NCBI GenBank assembly: GCA_900541585.1
Contig: UQKD01000003.1
Coordinates: 62,001 to 126,000 of the forward strand
From: an uncultured Alistipes sp.
Lineage (GTDB): Bacteria; Bacteroidota; Bacteroidia; Bacteroidales; Rikenellaceae
DNA length: 64,000 bases
Direction of reading: 5' to 3'
The position numbers and the translations under genes are program-made. This document shows, in pieces, positions 19,688 to 30,034 of the stretch. A model generated the notes under the pieces. The model made no database searches. It was not told where the DNA came from and worked only from the letters and a program-made list of their open reading frames with translations. Positions within the stretch are counted from its first letter, which is position 1. Each line of letters begins with the position of its first letter.

Positions 19688-20443
19688 ATGGGAAGTCCGA
19701 TATTCATCGCAGGACCGTGCGTCATCGAATCGGCCGAACTGCTGGACGCCGTGGCCGAAAGGCTCGCGGCCATCAACCGCACCCTCGGTACGCAAATCAT
19801 CTTCAAGGCCTCGTTCGACAAGGCCAACCGCACCTCCGTATCGTCGTTCCGCGGCCCGGGGATCGAACGGGGGTTGCGGATGCTTTCGGACGTGCGGGCG
19901 AAGTGGGGCCTGCGGCTGCTCACCGACATCCACGAATCGTGGCAGGCCGCACCCGTCGGCGAGGTCGTCGACGTGATCCAGATCCCCGCTTTCCTTTGCC
20001 GCCAGACCGATCTCGTGGTCGCCGCGGCCAGGACGGGCAGGACGGTGAACATCAAGAAGGCCCAGTTCCTTTCGGGCGCGGACATGCGCTATCCCTACGA
20101 AAAGGCCCGCGAGGCGGGGGCCGGTGAAATCTGGCTCACCGAGCGCGGCAACTCGTTCGGTTACAACAACCTCGTCGTCGATTTCCGCAACATCCCCGAC
20201 ATGCTCAAAATCGCCCCTACGGTCGTGATGGACTGCACCCACTCGGTGCAGCGTCCCGGCGCGGCGGGCGGCAAGACGGGCGGCAACCGCGAATTCGTGC
20301 CTGCCATGGCGCACGCGGCCAAGGCGTTCGGGGCCAACGGCTTCTTCTTCGAAGTGCATCCCGATCCCGACAAGGGATTGAGTGATGCGGCCAACATGCT
20401 GCGGCTCGACGACCTGGAGTCCCTTGTGAAAAGCCTGCTGTAA
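19688..20443 (+). CDS. kdsA: 3-deoxy-8-phosphooctulonate synthase
   Basis: This enzyme condenses arabinose-5-phosphate with phosphoenolpyruvate to give Kdo-8-phosphate. The 251-residue TIM-barrel protein shows IAGPCVIESAE, FKASFDKANRTSVSSFRGPG, TDIHE, IPAFLCRQTDLV, NIKKAQF, VMDCTHSVQRPG and FFEVHPDPDKGLSD, all hallmarks of KdsA. The length is slightly short of the E. coli enzyme (284) but normal for Bacteroidetes. The metal-binding Cys position near the N-terminus (GPCVIE) is present, suggesting the metal-dependent class; that subclass is inference. Confidence 0.97.
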   Translation: MGSPIFIAGPCVIESAELLDAVAERLAAINRTLGTQIIFKASFDKANRTSVSSFRGPGIERGLRMLSDVRAKWGLRLLTDIHESWQAAPVGEVVDVIQIPAFLCRQTDLVVAAARTGRTVNIKKAQFLSGADMRYPYEKAREAGAGEIWLTERGNSFGYNNLVVDFRNIPDMLKIAPTVVMDCTHSVQRPGAAGGKTGGNREFVPAMAHAAKAFGANGFFFEVHPDPDKGLSDAANMLRLDDLESLVKSLL

Positions 20444-20469
20444 AGTACCCTTCTAACTCTCGTTAAGCA

Positions 20470-21435
20470 ATGACAGATACGACCAAGGCACAGATTCTGG
20501 AGGTCGCCCGCAAGGCGATCCATACCGAAATGCTGTCGCTCAAACGCATGGAAGACACCCTTGGCGACGCATTCGCCGAGGCCGTGGAACTGATCCTCGA
20601 AAGCCGCGGCAAATGTATCATCACGGGCATGGGCAAATCGGGCCTCGTGGGGCGTAAGATCGCCGCGACGCTCGCCTCGACCGGCACCCCGAGTTTCTTT
20701 CTCCACCCCGGCGAAGCTTTCCACGGCGACCTGGGCATGATTTCGAAGGAGGACATCGTGGTCGCGCTCTCCTATTCGGGCGAGACGGACGAAATTCTCA
20801 AGATCGTTCCCTTCATCCACTCCAACGGCAACAAGCTGGTCTCGATGACCGGAAACCCCGACTCGGCGCTGGCCAAGAACTCCGATGTGCACCTCGACGT
20901 GGGGGTGAAGGAGGAGGCGTGCATCCTGCACCTGGCGCCCACCTCGTCGACCACGGCGCAGATCGCCATGGGCGATGCGCTGGCCGTGTCGCTGATGCAG
21001 ATGCGGGGCTTCACGAGCGTCGATTTCGCGCGCCTGCACCCGGGCGGAAGCCTCGGGCGGCGTCTGCTGATGACCGTGGGCAACGTCATGCGCGACCACG
21101 ACCTGCCCGTCGTCGCTCCCGGCTGCCCGGCCGCGGAGATGATCCACGCCATTTCGAAGGGCGGGCTGGGGCTGATCGTGATCTGCGACGGCGAGCGGAT
21201 CGAGGGCATCGTCACCGACGGCGACGTGCGCCGCGCGATGGAGCGCCTGCGCGGGGAGTTCTTCAATATCACGGCTGCCGACATCGCCACGCGCAATCCC
21301 AAGACCATTTCGCCGGATGAGAAACTGATCGAAGCCGAGAAGATGATGACCCGCAACAAGGTCACCTCGCTGCTCGTGACGGACGCCGCCGGCAAGTTGT
21401 CCGGAGTGATCCAGATTTACGACATCAAGTTGTAG
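20470..21435 (+). CDS. kdsD: Arabinose-5-phosphate isomerase (KpsF/GutQ family)
   Basis: This 321-residue enzyme converts ribulose-5-phosphate to arabinose-5-phosphate, the first committed Kdo precursor. An N-terminal SIS domain (ITGMGKSGLVGRKIAATLAS, LHPGEAFHGDLGM, ALSYSGETDEI) is followed by two CBS domains (about residues 205-320). MRGFTSVDFARLHPGGSLGR is the signature linker of this family. It completes the set with kdsB and kdsA just upstream. A hairpin terminator follows within 30 bp. Confidence 0.93.
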   Translation: MTDTTKAQILEVARKAIHTEMLSLKRMEDTLGDAFAEAVELILESRGKCIITGMGKSGLVGRKIAATLASTGTPSFFLHPGEAFHGDLGMISKEDIVVALSYSGETDEILKIVPFIHSNGNKLVSMTGNPDSALAKNSDVHLDVGVKEEACILHLAPTSSTTAQIAMGDALAVSLMQMRGFTSVDFARLHPGGSLGRRLLMTVGNVMRDHDLPVVAPGCPAAEMIHAISKGGLGLIVICDGERIEGIVTDGDVRRAMERLRGEFFNITAADIATRNPKTISPDEKLIEAEKMMTRNKVTSLLVTDAAGKLSGVIQIYDIKL

Positions 21436-21465
21436 CGATGCGGCCGGTTTCGGGCCGTTTCCGTA

Positions 21466-21501
21466 AAACAAGGGGAGGTTTGTAAAAGCCTCCTCTTGTT
21501 T
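21466..21501. terminator. Bidirectional intrinsic terminator
   Basis: The arms at 21466-21478 and 21489-21501 (13 bp with one wobble) carry A-rich and T-rich ends. It separates kdsD from the convergent PAS gene and overlaps the stop codon of the latter. Confidence 0.75.
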
Positions 21502-21844
21502 ATTTTCTGATGTAGTGCGGCATTTCGGCCGGCAGTTCCATCGAGATTTCCACCAGCCCGCGGATTTCGCCGCACTCCTTCCACGCCGTCTGGTAGATCA
21601 TCTTGCGCACGCCCTGCTTCTCGATGGTGTAGGCGTTCGTGCCTCCCGATGCGAGCATGCGGCGGATCGTTTCGCGCGACCGCTCGTTGTGGCAGTCGAA
21701 CAGGTTCCGGCCGATCAGGTCGCCGTGTTTGGCGAAGGTCGCCCGTGCCTTTTCGTTCATGTAGAGGATCACGCCTCCGGTGTCGCACACCGTGACGGCG
21801 CAGTCGGCCTCTTCGGCCCAGGGAAAGGTGTTTTCCGCGGTCAT
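21500..21844 (-). CDS. Small PAS-domain protein
   Basis: This 114-residue single PAS fold starts at MTAENTFPWAEEADCAVTVC. The motifs DTGGVILYMNEKARATF and IGRNLFDCHNERSRETIRRM resemble the PAS type found in DUF438-like proteins, where a Cys-His pair follows the GR motif. The gene frame continues open far upstream inside the channel gene. The ATG at 21844 overlaps the channel's stop by four bases (ATGA), a strong coupling signal and the reason for this start. It has no output domain, so it may act on a partner or on the channel. It is the third gene of the trpS-channel-PAS unit. Confidence 0.8.
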   Translation of the reverse strand: MTAENTFPWAEEADCAVTVCDTGGVILYMNEKARATFAKHGDLIGRNLFDCHNERSRETIRRMLASGGTNAYTIEKQGVRKMIYQTAWKECGEIRGLVEISMELPAEMPHYIRK

Positions 21845-23622
21845 TGCTGGATCTTTACGAGTTGTTCGCGGTATGCGTTCAGAATGCGCGACTTGGAGAT
21901 GAACCCCAGGTAGCGGCCCTGCTTGTCCACGACGGGCAGCATCCAGGCGTGCTTGTCCTCGAACTTCTCCATGACGCTCAAAATCGCCTCGTGTTCGATG
22001 ATCTTGTCCGGCGGCGGGATCATGTAGTCCGAGATCGGGTGTCCGTATTTCTCGTGTTTGAACATGTCTTCGCGCAGGTCGTCCAGCTGCACCACGCCGA
22101 TCAGCCGGCCGAAGTTGTCGATCACGGGGAAGATGTTGCGGCGGGCCGTCGAAATGATGTGCACGATGTCGCCCAGGGTCATGTTCTCCTTGATGCGCAG
22201 GAAATCGGTCTCCATCAGCTCTTCGAGTTTCAGGAAGACGAACACCGACTGGTCCTTGTCGTGGGTCAGCAGTTCGCCTTTCTGGCGCAGCTGCTTGGTG
22301 TAGATCGAGTCGGGGTCGAGGTAGTAGTCCACGGCGAACGAGATGCAGGCGGTGATCATCAGCGGGATGAACAGCCCGTAGCCGTTCGAGAGTTCGGCGA
22401 TCAGGAAGATCGAGGTCAGCGGGGCGTTCATCACCCCCGACATGACGCCCGCCATGCCGACCAGCGTAAACGAGACGATCGACACCTCCCATCCGAACAG
22501 CGTGTTGCACACCAGCGCCAGCGAGGCGCCGGTAAAGGCTCCGACGAACAGCGACGGCGCGAACGTACCGCCCACGCCGCCCGCGGCGTTGGTCGTCGAC
22601 ATGGCGATGACCTTGAAGAACATCGTGGCGATGACGAAGAGGATGATCACCCAGTCGATGTCGCGGAAGCGGTAGAAGAGCGAGTTGTTGAACAGTTCCT
22701 GCGCGTTGCCGTGCATCAGGGAGGTGAAACCCTCGTAACCCTCGCCGTACAACGGCGGGAAGACGAAGATCAGGATACCCAGAATCGCGCCGCCCCACAG
22801 CCATTTCTTGTACTGTTTGTCGATGCCCTTGAAGAAGCCTCCGACCCGCGAGTTCATCGACGTGAAATACCACGCCATCAGTCCGCACAGCACGCCTAAA
22901 AGGATGAACAGCGGTATCTGCCACAGTTCGAAAGCATCCGCGGGGGCCAGCGTTACGGCCAGGATCGGGTCGAAGCCGCGCAGCATGAAGGCCATCGTCG
23001 TCGCGGTGATCGAGGCGATCAGCAGCGGGATGACCGACCCGGCGGTGATGTCGAGCATCAGGATTTCCAGCACGAACACCACGCCCGTGATCGGGGCTTT
23101 GAAGATCGCCGCGAGGGCGGCTCCCGCGCCGCAGCACAGCAGCAGCGTCGTGTGTTTGTAGTTGAGGCGCGCCAGCCGTCCGATGTTCGAGCCGATGGCC
23201 GCTCCCGTGAGCACGATCGGGGCCTCGGGACCCACCGAACCGCCGAATCCGATGGTCGTCGCACCGCCCACGATCGAGGTCCAGCAGTTGTGCCGGGCGA
23301 TGCGCGAGTTGCGGCTCGACATGGCGTAGAGGACGCGCGTCACGCCTTCGGAGATGTTGTCGCGGACGATGTATTTGACGAACAGCGTCGCCAGGATGAT
23401 ACCCACGGCGGGGTAGATCAGGAAGAGGATATGGGCGCTGTCCACCGGGAACCAGCGTATCAGCCCGCTCTTGATGCCGTGCAGCAGCATTTCGAACAGG
23501 TAGGTTCCCAGCCCTGCGAGCACACCGACCACCACGGCCAGCAGCATCATGATCTGCTGGTTGGAGAGTCTCCGGGTCAGCCGGAGGAATTCGAGGTAGA
23601 TGCGGTCGGCGCGGAAGGACAT
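21841..23622 (-). CDS. ClC-family chloride channel/antiporter with CBS pair
   Basis: This 593-residue membrane protein has about ten hydrophobic segments. ClC selectivity motifs are visible: GGSVGPEAPIV (GxxGPE type), GAGAALAAIFKAPITGVVF and GGVGGTFAPSLFVGAF. The cytoplasmic C-terminus carries two CBS domains (around 445-590: MTLGDIVHIISTARRNIFPV and DKQGRYLGFISKSRILNAY) that often bind adenine nucleotides. The gating-Glu position is conserved in the GPE motif. ClC proteins with an external Glu are often proton-coupled antiporters, but this is inference. It starts five bases after trpS ends and overlaps the following PAS gene. Confidence 0.92.
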   Translation of the reverse strand: MSFRADRIYLEFLRLTRRLSNQQIMMLLAVVVGVLAGLGTYLFEMLLHGIKSGLIRWFPVDSAHILFLIYPAVGIILATLFVKYIVRDNISEGVTRVLYAMSSRNSRIARHNCWTSIVGGATTIGFGGSVGPEAPIVLTGAAIGSNIGRLARLNYKHTTLLLCCGAGAALAAIFKAPITGVVFVLEILMLDITAGSVIPLLIASITATTMAFMLRGFDPILAVTLAPADAFELWQIPLFILLGVLCGLMAWYFTSMNSRVGGFFKGIDKQYKKWLWGGAILGILIFVFPPLYGEGYEGFTSLMHGNAQELFNNSLFYRFRDIDWVIILFVIATMFFKVIAMSTTNAAGGVGGTFAPSLFVGAFTGASLALVCNTLFGWEVSIVSFTLVGMAGVMSGVMNAPLTSIFLIAELSNGYGLFIPLMITACISFAVDYYLDPDSIYTKQLRQKGELLTHDKDQSVFVFLKLEELMETDFLRIKENMTLGDIVHIISTARRNIFPVIDNFGRLIGVVQLDDLREDMFKHEKYGHPISDYMIPPPDKIIEHEAILSVMEKFEDKHAWMLPVVDKQGRYLGFISKSRILNAYREQLVKIQQ

Positions 23623-23626
23623 CTTC

Positions 23627-24751
<1,125 letters not shown>

Positions 24752-24778
24752 ATTTTTAAAGAAAATACATTTTGCGGG

Positions 24779-24810
24779 CGAAGATACGAAAAAGAACTGA
24801 CGACGCCAAA
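24779..24810 (-). promoter_or_regulatory. trpS promoter (proximal)
   Basis: On the minus strand TTTG (24807-24810), 20 bases and TATCTTCG (24779-24786) match the Bacteroidetes -33/-7 layout, with TTCG in place of TTTG. It ends 27 bp before the ATG. Confidence 0.55.
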
Positions 24811-24869
24811 ACCGAATTGCATCCGGTGCGGCAAAACTTTCCGACTTCCTAAAAGGGGCGTTACGACCC

Positions 24870-24901
24870 CGAAGATACGAAAAACTATGCGGCAATGCGA
24901 A
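24870..24901 (-). promoter_or_regulatory. Second, distal promoter-like element upstream of trpS
   Basis: TTCG, 20 bases and TATCTTCG lie on the minus strand, with the same box sequence and spacing as the proximal trpS promoter. Confidence 0.35.
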
Positions 24902-24904
24902 AAA

Positions 24905-24936
24905 GTTGTCGTATATAGATTTTTTTTATATCTTCG
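24905..24936 (+). promoter_or_regulatory. oxyR promoter
   Basis: On the plus strand GTTG, 20 bases and TATCTTCG end 22 bp before the oxyR ATG. It overlaps the head of the divergent trpS distal element, so autoregulation by OxyR could affect both directions. Confidence 0.45.
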
Positions 24937-24958
24937 CTCTCTCAAATAGACGCCTGCT

Positions 24959-25858
24959 ATGACGATAATTCAACTCGAATACCTGTTGGCCGTGGCCAAC
25001 TGCGGGAGTTTCTCGCTTGCCGCCGAACATTGCTTCGTGACGCAACCTTCTTTGAGCATGCAGGTTAAGGCACTTGAAGAGGAACTTGGCGTGGTGCTTC
25101 TGGACCGTTCGAAAAAGCCCGTCATTCCCACCGAGGCGGGCGAGGTGGTGTTGGAGCAGGCGCGCGAGACGATCAAGGCGTATAATTACATCAAGGAGGC
25201 CGTTTCGGAACTCAAGGGCGAAACCGCGGGCAAACTGCGGCTGGGGGTCATTCCGACCATCGCGCCCTACCTGCTCCACAAATTCATCCCGGCCTTCGTG
25301 CGCGACTACCCGAAGGTCGAACTGGAAATATCCGAGATGATCACCTCGGACATCGTCGAGGCGCTCAAGCGCGACCGCATCGACGCGGCGCTGGTGGCCA
25401 GCGGAACCTGCGGCGAGGGCATCCTCGAACAGGAGCTTTTCAACGACCGCTTCTACGCTTACGTGTCGCCCGAAAATCCTCTCTACGAACGGCAGAACAT
25501 CCGCATCGAGGAGATCGACCTCAAGGACCTGGTGATCCTGAGTCCCGGCAACTGCATGCGCGACCAGATCATCGAACTCTGCCAGGCCAGGCGTTCGATG
25601 CCGTCGCACTATTCGTTCGAATCGGGTTCGCTGGATACGCTCATGCGCATCGTCGACTGCACGTCGTGCCTGACGATCATTCCCGAAATGGCCGTCGAAT
25701 ACATTCCCTCGGACCGCCGCGACCGGCTGAAAACCCTCTCGAAAGGGGCGACTTCGCGCAAGATCGCCGTCGCCGTGCGCCGCACCTACGTCAAGAACTC
25801 GATCATCCGGGCCTTGACCGAGACCATCCTGGCCAACGTCCCGGCAGCGAAGGCATAG
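24959..25858 (+). CDS. oxyR: Hydrogen peroxide-sensing LysR-type regulator OxyR
   Basis: This 299-residue LysR-type activator has an N-terminal winged helix (MTIIQLEYLLAVANCGSFSL, AAEHCFVTQPSLSMQVKALE) and a periplasmic-binding-like sensor domain. The redox pair falls in GNCMRDQIIELC at Cys199 and Cys208, the same positions as the E. coli OxyR disulfide. This sets it apart from CysB- or CbbR-type homologues. It should activate catalase, peroxidase and Dps genes under peroxide stress. It is transcribed divergently from trpS and ends at a perfect bidirectional terminator. Confidence 0.95.
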   Translation: MTIIQLEYLLAVANCGSFSLAAEHCFVTQPSLSMQVKALEEELGVVLLDRSKKPVIPTEAGEVVLEQARETIKAYNYIKEAVSELKGETAGKLRLGVIPTIAPYLLHKFIPAFVRDYPKVELEISEMITSDIVEALKRDRIDAALVASGTCGEGILEQELFNDRFYAYVSPENPLYERQNIRIEEIDLKDLVILSPGNCMRDQIIELCQARRSMPSHYSFESGSLDTLMRIVDCTSCLTIIPEMAVEYIPSDRRDRLKTLSKGATSRKIAVAVRRTYVKNSIIRALTETILANVPAAKA

Positions 25859-25873
25859 CTTCCGCGGTCATAA

Positions 25874-25914
25874 AACATTGCGCCCGGCAGTTCTCCTGCC
25901 GGGCGCAATGTTTC
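25874..25914. terminator. Perfect bidirectional terminator
   Basis: An 18-bp perfect stem (25874-25891 with 25897-25914) has a five-base loop and AAA/TTT ends. It separates convergent oxyR and the lipoprotein gene. Confidence 0.9.
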
Positions 25915-25928
25915 GGATCGGGCATCCC

Positions 25929-26486
25929 TTACCCGGGTATCTCTACTTTTTTCGCCGTGCCTTTCCAGTCGGCGGCGATGTAGCGGCCGTCGGAGAGGTT
26001 CACGAAGAATTTGACGGAAAAGTCCCCGCCGTTTTTGGTCACCTTCAGGCTTCCGGACGTAACGGTGAGCGGCGAGTCGGCCTCCTGGACGGATATGTCG
26101 ATCGACCCTTCGGAGTTGTCGATCTCGATAGTTGTGCCGTCGGCAGACGCGATGATGCCGAGGTAGGGTTCGAGCGTGCCGCTCTTTACAATGGGTTTGG
26201 TCAGGTCGATGGTCTTTCCGCAGAGCGATTCCGAGATCTCGATTCCGACATAGAAGGAGGGCTCCTCTTCCGGGATTGTCGTGAGTACCGTCGGGAAAAG
26301 CCCGAGCATGAAGCCCGCCTCGCCCCCTTCTTCGGCCGGATTTTCTGTATAGAAGGCGCTTTTGACCTCGTACATCTGGCCGCTGACGGTGATCGTTTGT
26401 AGGGTCACTACTTTTTTGTCCTCTTTGCAGGACGCTGCCGCCAGGGCGAGTGCGCCGGCCAGACAGAGCATGAAGATTTTTCGCAT
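25929..26486 (-). CDS. Hypothetical lipoprotein
   Basis: This ~185-residue protein begins with a lipobox signal (MRKIFMLCLAGALALAAASC). The rest is beta-rich and polar with no motif I recognise (QTITVSGQMYEVKSAFY, ITKPIVKSG-like and SDGRYIAADWKGTAKKV segments). The repeated TITVSGQ / KSAFYTE / GRYIAADWKG pattern recalls small Bacteroidetes surface lipoproteins of unknown function. The start at 26486 is fixed by the lipoprotein signal; the open frame 55 codons upstream is ignored. A TTTG-N22-TACTTTTG promoter lies 30 bp upstream. Confidence 0.7.
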   Translation of the reverse strand: MRKIFMLCLAGALALAAASCKEDKKVVTLQTITVSGQMYEVKSAFYTENPAEEGGEAGFMLGLFPTVLTTIPEEEPSFYVGIEISESLCGKTIDLTKPIVKSGTLEPYLGIIASADGTTIEIDNSEGSIDISVQEADSPLTVTSGSLKVTKNGGDFSVKFFVNLSDGRYIAADWKGTAKKVEIPG

Positions 26487-26516
26487 AAAATGAAAACGGG
26501 TTAGTTGGAGTGTCCT

Positions 26517-26550
26517 CAAAAGTAGTGATAAAAACGAAATCGCCAACAAA
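26517..26550 (-). promoter_or_regulatory. Promoter of lipoprotein gene
   Basis: Minus strand TTTG (26547-26550), 22 bases and TACTTTTG (26517-26524) lie 30 bp before the ATG. Confidence 0.5.
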
Positions 26551-26617
26551 AAGGGCGAAATAATGAATCGCTTCCGGAACAATATGCCCGCTTGCGGCGC
26601 GATTTTTACCGCGTTGC

Positions 26618-26648
26618 TTTCAAATATCATTCTCTTTTCATACCTTTG
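26618..26648 (+). promoter_or_regulatory. rsfS promoter
   Basis: TTTC (26618-26621), 19 bases and TACCTTTG (26641-26648) lie 28 bp before the rsfS ATG. It probably serves the long downstream gene run. Confidence 0.6.
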
Positions 26649-26676
26649 CAAGGTTATAGATACCTATTGAACATTT

Positions 26677-27027
26677 ATGGATAAACTGATCGAAACGATC
26701 GTCAGCGCGATTGAAGATAAAAAGGGTAAGAATATTGTATCGTTGGACCTCTCGGGATTCGACGGGGCGATCTGTTCGCATTTTGTGGTCTGCAACGCCG
26801 ATTCCACGACGCAGGTGTGCGCCATTTCCGCCGAAATCGAGGAGAAGGTGTTCGAAAAACTGGGCGAGAAGGTGTGGCGCATCGAAGGCCAGCAGAACGG
26901 CGTGTGGGTCGCTATGGACTATGTGGACGTTGTGGTGCACATTTTCCAGACCGAGCTTCGGAGTTTCTACAAGCTCGAGGAGCTGTGGGCCGACGCACCG
27001 CTGGTGAAATATGAATACGAAGAGTAA
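26677..27027 (+). CDS. rsfS: Ribosomal silencing factor RsfS
   Basis: The 116-residue protein of the Iojap/RsfS family binds ribosomal protein L14 and blocks subunit joining when nutrients are scarce. The family pattern is visible in GAICSHFVVCNADSTTQVCA, WRIEGQQNGVWVAMDYVDVV, VHIFQTELRSFYKLEELWAD. The length is normal. It is the first gene of the run into ftsH, with eight bases between the stop and the ftsH ATG, an arrangement common in Bacteroidetes. Confidence 0.95.
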   Translation: MDKLIETIVSAIEDKKGKNIVSLDLSGFDGAICSHFVVCNADSTTQVCAISAEIEEKVFEKLGEKVWRIEGQQNGVWVAMDYVDVVVHIFQTELRSFYKLEELWADAPLVKYEYEE

Positions 27028-27035
27028 TCCGGATT

Positions 27036-29132
27036 ATGGCACAGAAAAGCAAGAACAACAATAAAATGAATATGAACATGCCGCGGCCTTCGATGCTGTG
27101 GATCTACGGTCTGATCGGTGCGTTCATCATCGGTTGGTATCTGTTCGACGGCAGCAATGAAGCGCCGCTGCCCAGCGACTGGACCACCGTGCAGGAGATG
27201 GTCGAGAAGGGCGACGTGGAGAAGATCCAGGTCGTGAACCGCGATCAGGCGCAGGTGTTTCTGAAAAAGGATGCCGGTGAGAAATACCGCAACGACTCGG
27301 TGGACAAGCGTTTCCGCCGCCTGCCCGAGTCGGGCGTGCAGCTGACGTTCACCATCGGCTCGGTGGACTCGTTCCGCGAGGACCTGAAGGCCGCCGAGGA
27401 GAAGTCGGGGCAGACCGTTCCGGTGATCTATGAAAACAAGGCCAACGACTGGACTTCGATTCTGATCAACCTGCTGCCGTGGGTGGTGATCATCGGTGCG
27501 TGGTTCTTCATCATGCGCTCCATGTCGCGCGGCGCGGGCGCCGGGGGCGGAGGCGGTATCATGAACGTCGGCAAAGCCAAGGCGCAGGTCTTCGACAAGG
27601 ACAATTCCAAGCGTGTGACGTTCAAGGACGTGGCCGGCCTGGAGGAGGCCAAGGTCGAGATCATGGAGATCGTCGATTTCCTCAAGAAGGCCGACAAATA
27701 CAAGGAGCTGGGCGCCAAGATTCCCAAGGGCGCGTTGCTCGTAGGCCCTCCGGGAACGGGTAAGACCCTGCTGGCCAAGGCCGTCGCAGGGGAGGCCAAC
27801 GTGCCGTTCCTCTCGATTTCGGGTTCCGATTTCGTCGAGATGTTCGTCGGCGTGGGCGCCTCGCGTGTGAGAGACCTCTTCGAGCAGGCCAAGCAGAAGG
27901 CCCCGTGCATCGTCTTCATCGACGAGATCGACGCCATCGGCCGCGCCCGCGGCAAGAACGCCGGGTTCTCGGGCAACGACGAGCGTGAGAATACGCTGAA
28001 CCAGTTGCTGACGGAGATGGACGGCTTCCAGACCAATACGGGCGTCATCGTGCTTGCGGCTACGAACCGCGCCGACATCCTCGACAAGGCGCTGATGCGC
28101 GCCGGGCGTTTCGACCGCCAGATCGAGGTGGGACTTCCCGACGTGAAGGAGCGCGAGGAGATTTTCAACGTCCACCTGCGTCCGCTGAAGCTCGATCCGC
28201 AGTTGGACCGTTCGTTCCTGGCACGCCAGACCCCGGGATTCTCGGGTGCCGACATCGCCAACGTCTGCAACGAGGCCGCGCTGATCGCCGCGCGTCACAA
28301 CAAGAAATTCATCTCGAAAGAGGACTTCCTCGCTGCCATCGACCGCATCGTGGGCGGCCTGGAGCGCAAGAATAAGATCATCACCGACGAGGAGAAGCGC
28401 GTGATCGCCTTCCACGAGGCGGGACACGCCACGGTGAGCTGGATTCTGGAGAACGCCAGTCCGCTGATCAAGGTGACGATCATCCCGCGCGGCAAGGCGC
28501 TGGGCGCCGCCTGGTATCTGCCCGAGGAGCGTCAGATCACCACCCGCGAGCAGATGATGGACGAACTGGCCGCCACGCTCGGCGGCCGTGTTTCCGAGCA
28601 GCTGACCTTCGGCGAGATTTCGACCGGGGCGCTCAACGACCTGGAGCGCGTCACCAAGCAGGCTTACGCCATGGTGGCCTACTACGGCATGAGCGAGAAT
28701 GTCGGCACGCTCTCCTTCTACGACTCCACGGGACAGAGCGACATGGCCTTCACGAAGCCCTATTCGGAACTGACGGCCCAGCAGATCGACGCCGAGGCCA
28801 AGCAGGTGATCGAGAAGGCCTACAAGATGGCCGAGAAGGTGCTCCGCGAACATGCCGACGGCCTGAAAGAGCTGGCCGAGCTACTGCTCTCCCGCGAAGT
28901 GGTTTTCACCGAGGACGTCGAGCGCATCTTCGGCCGCCGCAAGAAGGACATCGAACGCGAACGCCGCGAAGCCGAGGCGAAAGCCAGGACCGGGGGCGGT
29001 GAACCGGTCGGTGAGGAGCCGCAGGCCGGAAAGCAGGCCGCCGCAGTCGCTGACGAGCCTGGGAAAACCGACGCCGCGACGACCCAGCCGGCTCCCGTAG
29101 CTCCGGCCGTTGCCGCACCCGAAACCAAATAA
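27036..29132 (+). CDS. ftsH: ATP-dependent zinc metalloprotease FtsH
   Basis: This 698-residue inner-membrane AAA+ protease has two N-terminal membrane segments ([19 protein letters not shown] and [19 protein letters not shown]) flanking a periplasmic domain. Walker A GPPGTGKT starts at about 237, Walker B is [12 protein letters not shown], and the second region of homology is [19 protein letters not shown]. The zinc motif HEAGH lies at 460-464. The C-terminal ~45 residues are a low-complexity Pro/Ala/Glu tail ([17 protein letters not shown]) beyond the folded core. All catalytic residues are present. Confidence 0.97.
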   Translation: MAQKSKNNNKMNMNMPRPSMLWIYGLIGAFIIGWYLFDGSNEAPLPSDWTTVQEMVEKGDVEKIQVVNRDQAQVFLKKDAGEKYRNDSVDKRFRRLPESGVQLTFTIGSVDSFREDLKAAEEKSGQTVPVIYENKANDWTSILINLLPWVVIIGAWFFIMRSMSRGAGAGGGGGIMNVGKAKAQVFDKDNSKRVTFKDVAGLEEAKVEIMEIVDFLKKADKYKELGAKIPKGALLVGPPGTGKTLLAKAVAGEANVPFLSISGSDFVEMFVGVGASRVRDLFEQAKQKAPCIVFIDEIDAIGRARGKNAGFSGNDERENTLNQLLTEMDGFQTNTGVIVLAATNRADILDKALMRAGRFDRQIEVGLPDVKEREEIFNVHLRPLKLDPQLDRSFLARQTPGFSGADIANVCNEAALIAARHNKKFISKEDFLAAIDRIVGGLERKNKIITDEEKRVIAFHEAGHATVSWILENASPLIKVTIIPRGKALGAAWYLPEERQITTREQMMDELAATLGGRVSEQLTFGEISTGALNDLERVTKQAYAMVAYYGMSENVGTLSFYDSTGQSDMAFTKPYSELTAQQIDAEAKQVIEKAYKMAEKVLREHADGLKELAELLLSREVVFTEDVERIFGRRKKDIERERREAEAKARTGGGEPVGEEPQAGKQAAAVADEPGKTDAATTQPAPVAPAVAAPETK

Positions 29133-29166
29133 CCCCGTTGAAACCCACTACACCCTTAAAAAACCG

Positions 29167-30015
29167 ATGAGTGAAAAAATGAAGAACCTCTGGGTGCGCA
29201 CTGCGAGCGGGGCTGTCCTTGCCGTGGTGATGCTGGGGGCTATCGCATGGTCGCAATGGAGTTTCGGCCTGCTGCTGGCGGCGTTGCTGGTCGCCGGCAT
29301 GACGGAGTTCTATTCCCTGGCCGAGGAGCAGGGCAACAAGCCCCAGCGGGTCGTCGGACTGGTTGCCGGACTCGTGCTTTTCGCACTGAACTTCGCATTC
29401 GTTTCGGACGACATTCAGATACTCGGCAACGCCCGGCAGGCTTTTGCCTGCGGAATGGCCCTTCTGCTGTTGCTGCTTCCCGCCATGTTCATCTGCGAGC
29501 TTTACCGCCGCCGGGAGAATCCCTCCGCCAACATCGGCATCACGTTCATGGGCGTCGTCTACGTGGCGCTGCCGTTCTCGCTGATGTGCTACATTCCGAT
29601 CATCGGCAGCGAAGCGTGGAGTCCCTGGGTGATGATTTTCTATGTTTTCATCATCTGGGCCAACGATGTCTTCGCCTACCTGGTGGGCATGTCCGTCGGC
29701 AGACACCGCCTGTGCGAACGCCTCTCGCCTAAGAAGTCGTGGGAAGGGTTCTTCGGCGGCATCGCCGGGGCCGTTGCCATGGGACTCGTCGCCGCCCGCG
29801 TGATGGACGGCAGCTACTGGGTGTGGGCCGGACTGGCGCTCGTCGCGGCCGCGACGGGCGTTCTGGGCGACCTGGTGGAGTCGATGTTCAAGCGCGCCGC
29901 CGGGGTCAAGGATTCGGGGACGCTGATCCCCGGTCACGGCGGAGTGCTGGACCGCTTTGACGCCATGCTGCTCTCGGCGCCGTTCGTCTTCGTCTATATG
30001 CTTTTTGTGATGTAA
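29167..30015 (+). CDS. cdsA: Phosphatidate cytidylyltransferase
   Basis: This ~282-residue integral membrane enzyme makes CDP-diacylglycerol from phosphatidate and CTP. Several hydrophobic helices precede the signature near the C-terminus (SPKKSWEGFFGGIAGAVAMG, LGDLVESMFKRAAGVKDSGT, IPGHGGVLDRFDAMLLSAPF), which matches the CDS family. I start at MSEKMKNLWVR, because an in-frame start 19 codons earlier lies inside the ftsH end. It precedes psd, so two steps of phospholipid synthesis are adjacent. Confidence 0.95.
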   Translation: MSEKMKNLWVRTASGAVLAVVMLGAIAWSQWSFGLLLAALLVAGMTEFYSLAEEQGNKPQRVVGLVAGLVLFALNFAFVSDDIQILGNARQAFACGMALLLLLLPAMFICELYRRRENPSANIGITFMGVVYVALPFSLMCYIPIIGSEAWSPWVMIFYVFIIWANDVFAYLVGMSVGRHRLCERLSPKKSWEGFFGGIAGAVAMGLVAARVMDGSYWVWAGLALVAAATGVLGDLVESMFKRAAGVKDSGTLIPGHGGVLDRFDAMLLSAPFVFVYMLFVM

Positions 30016-30034
30016 CTGCAAACTTAACCCTATT

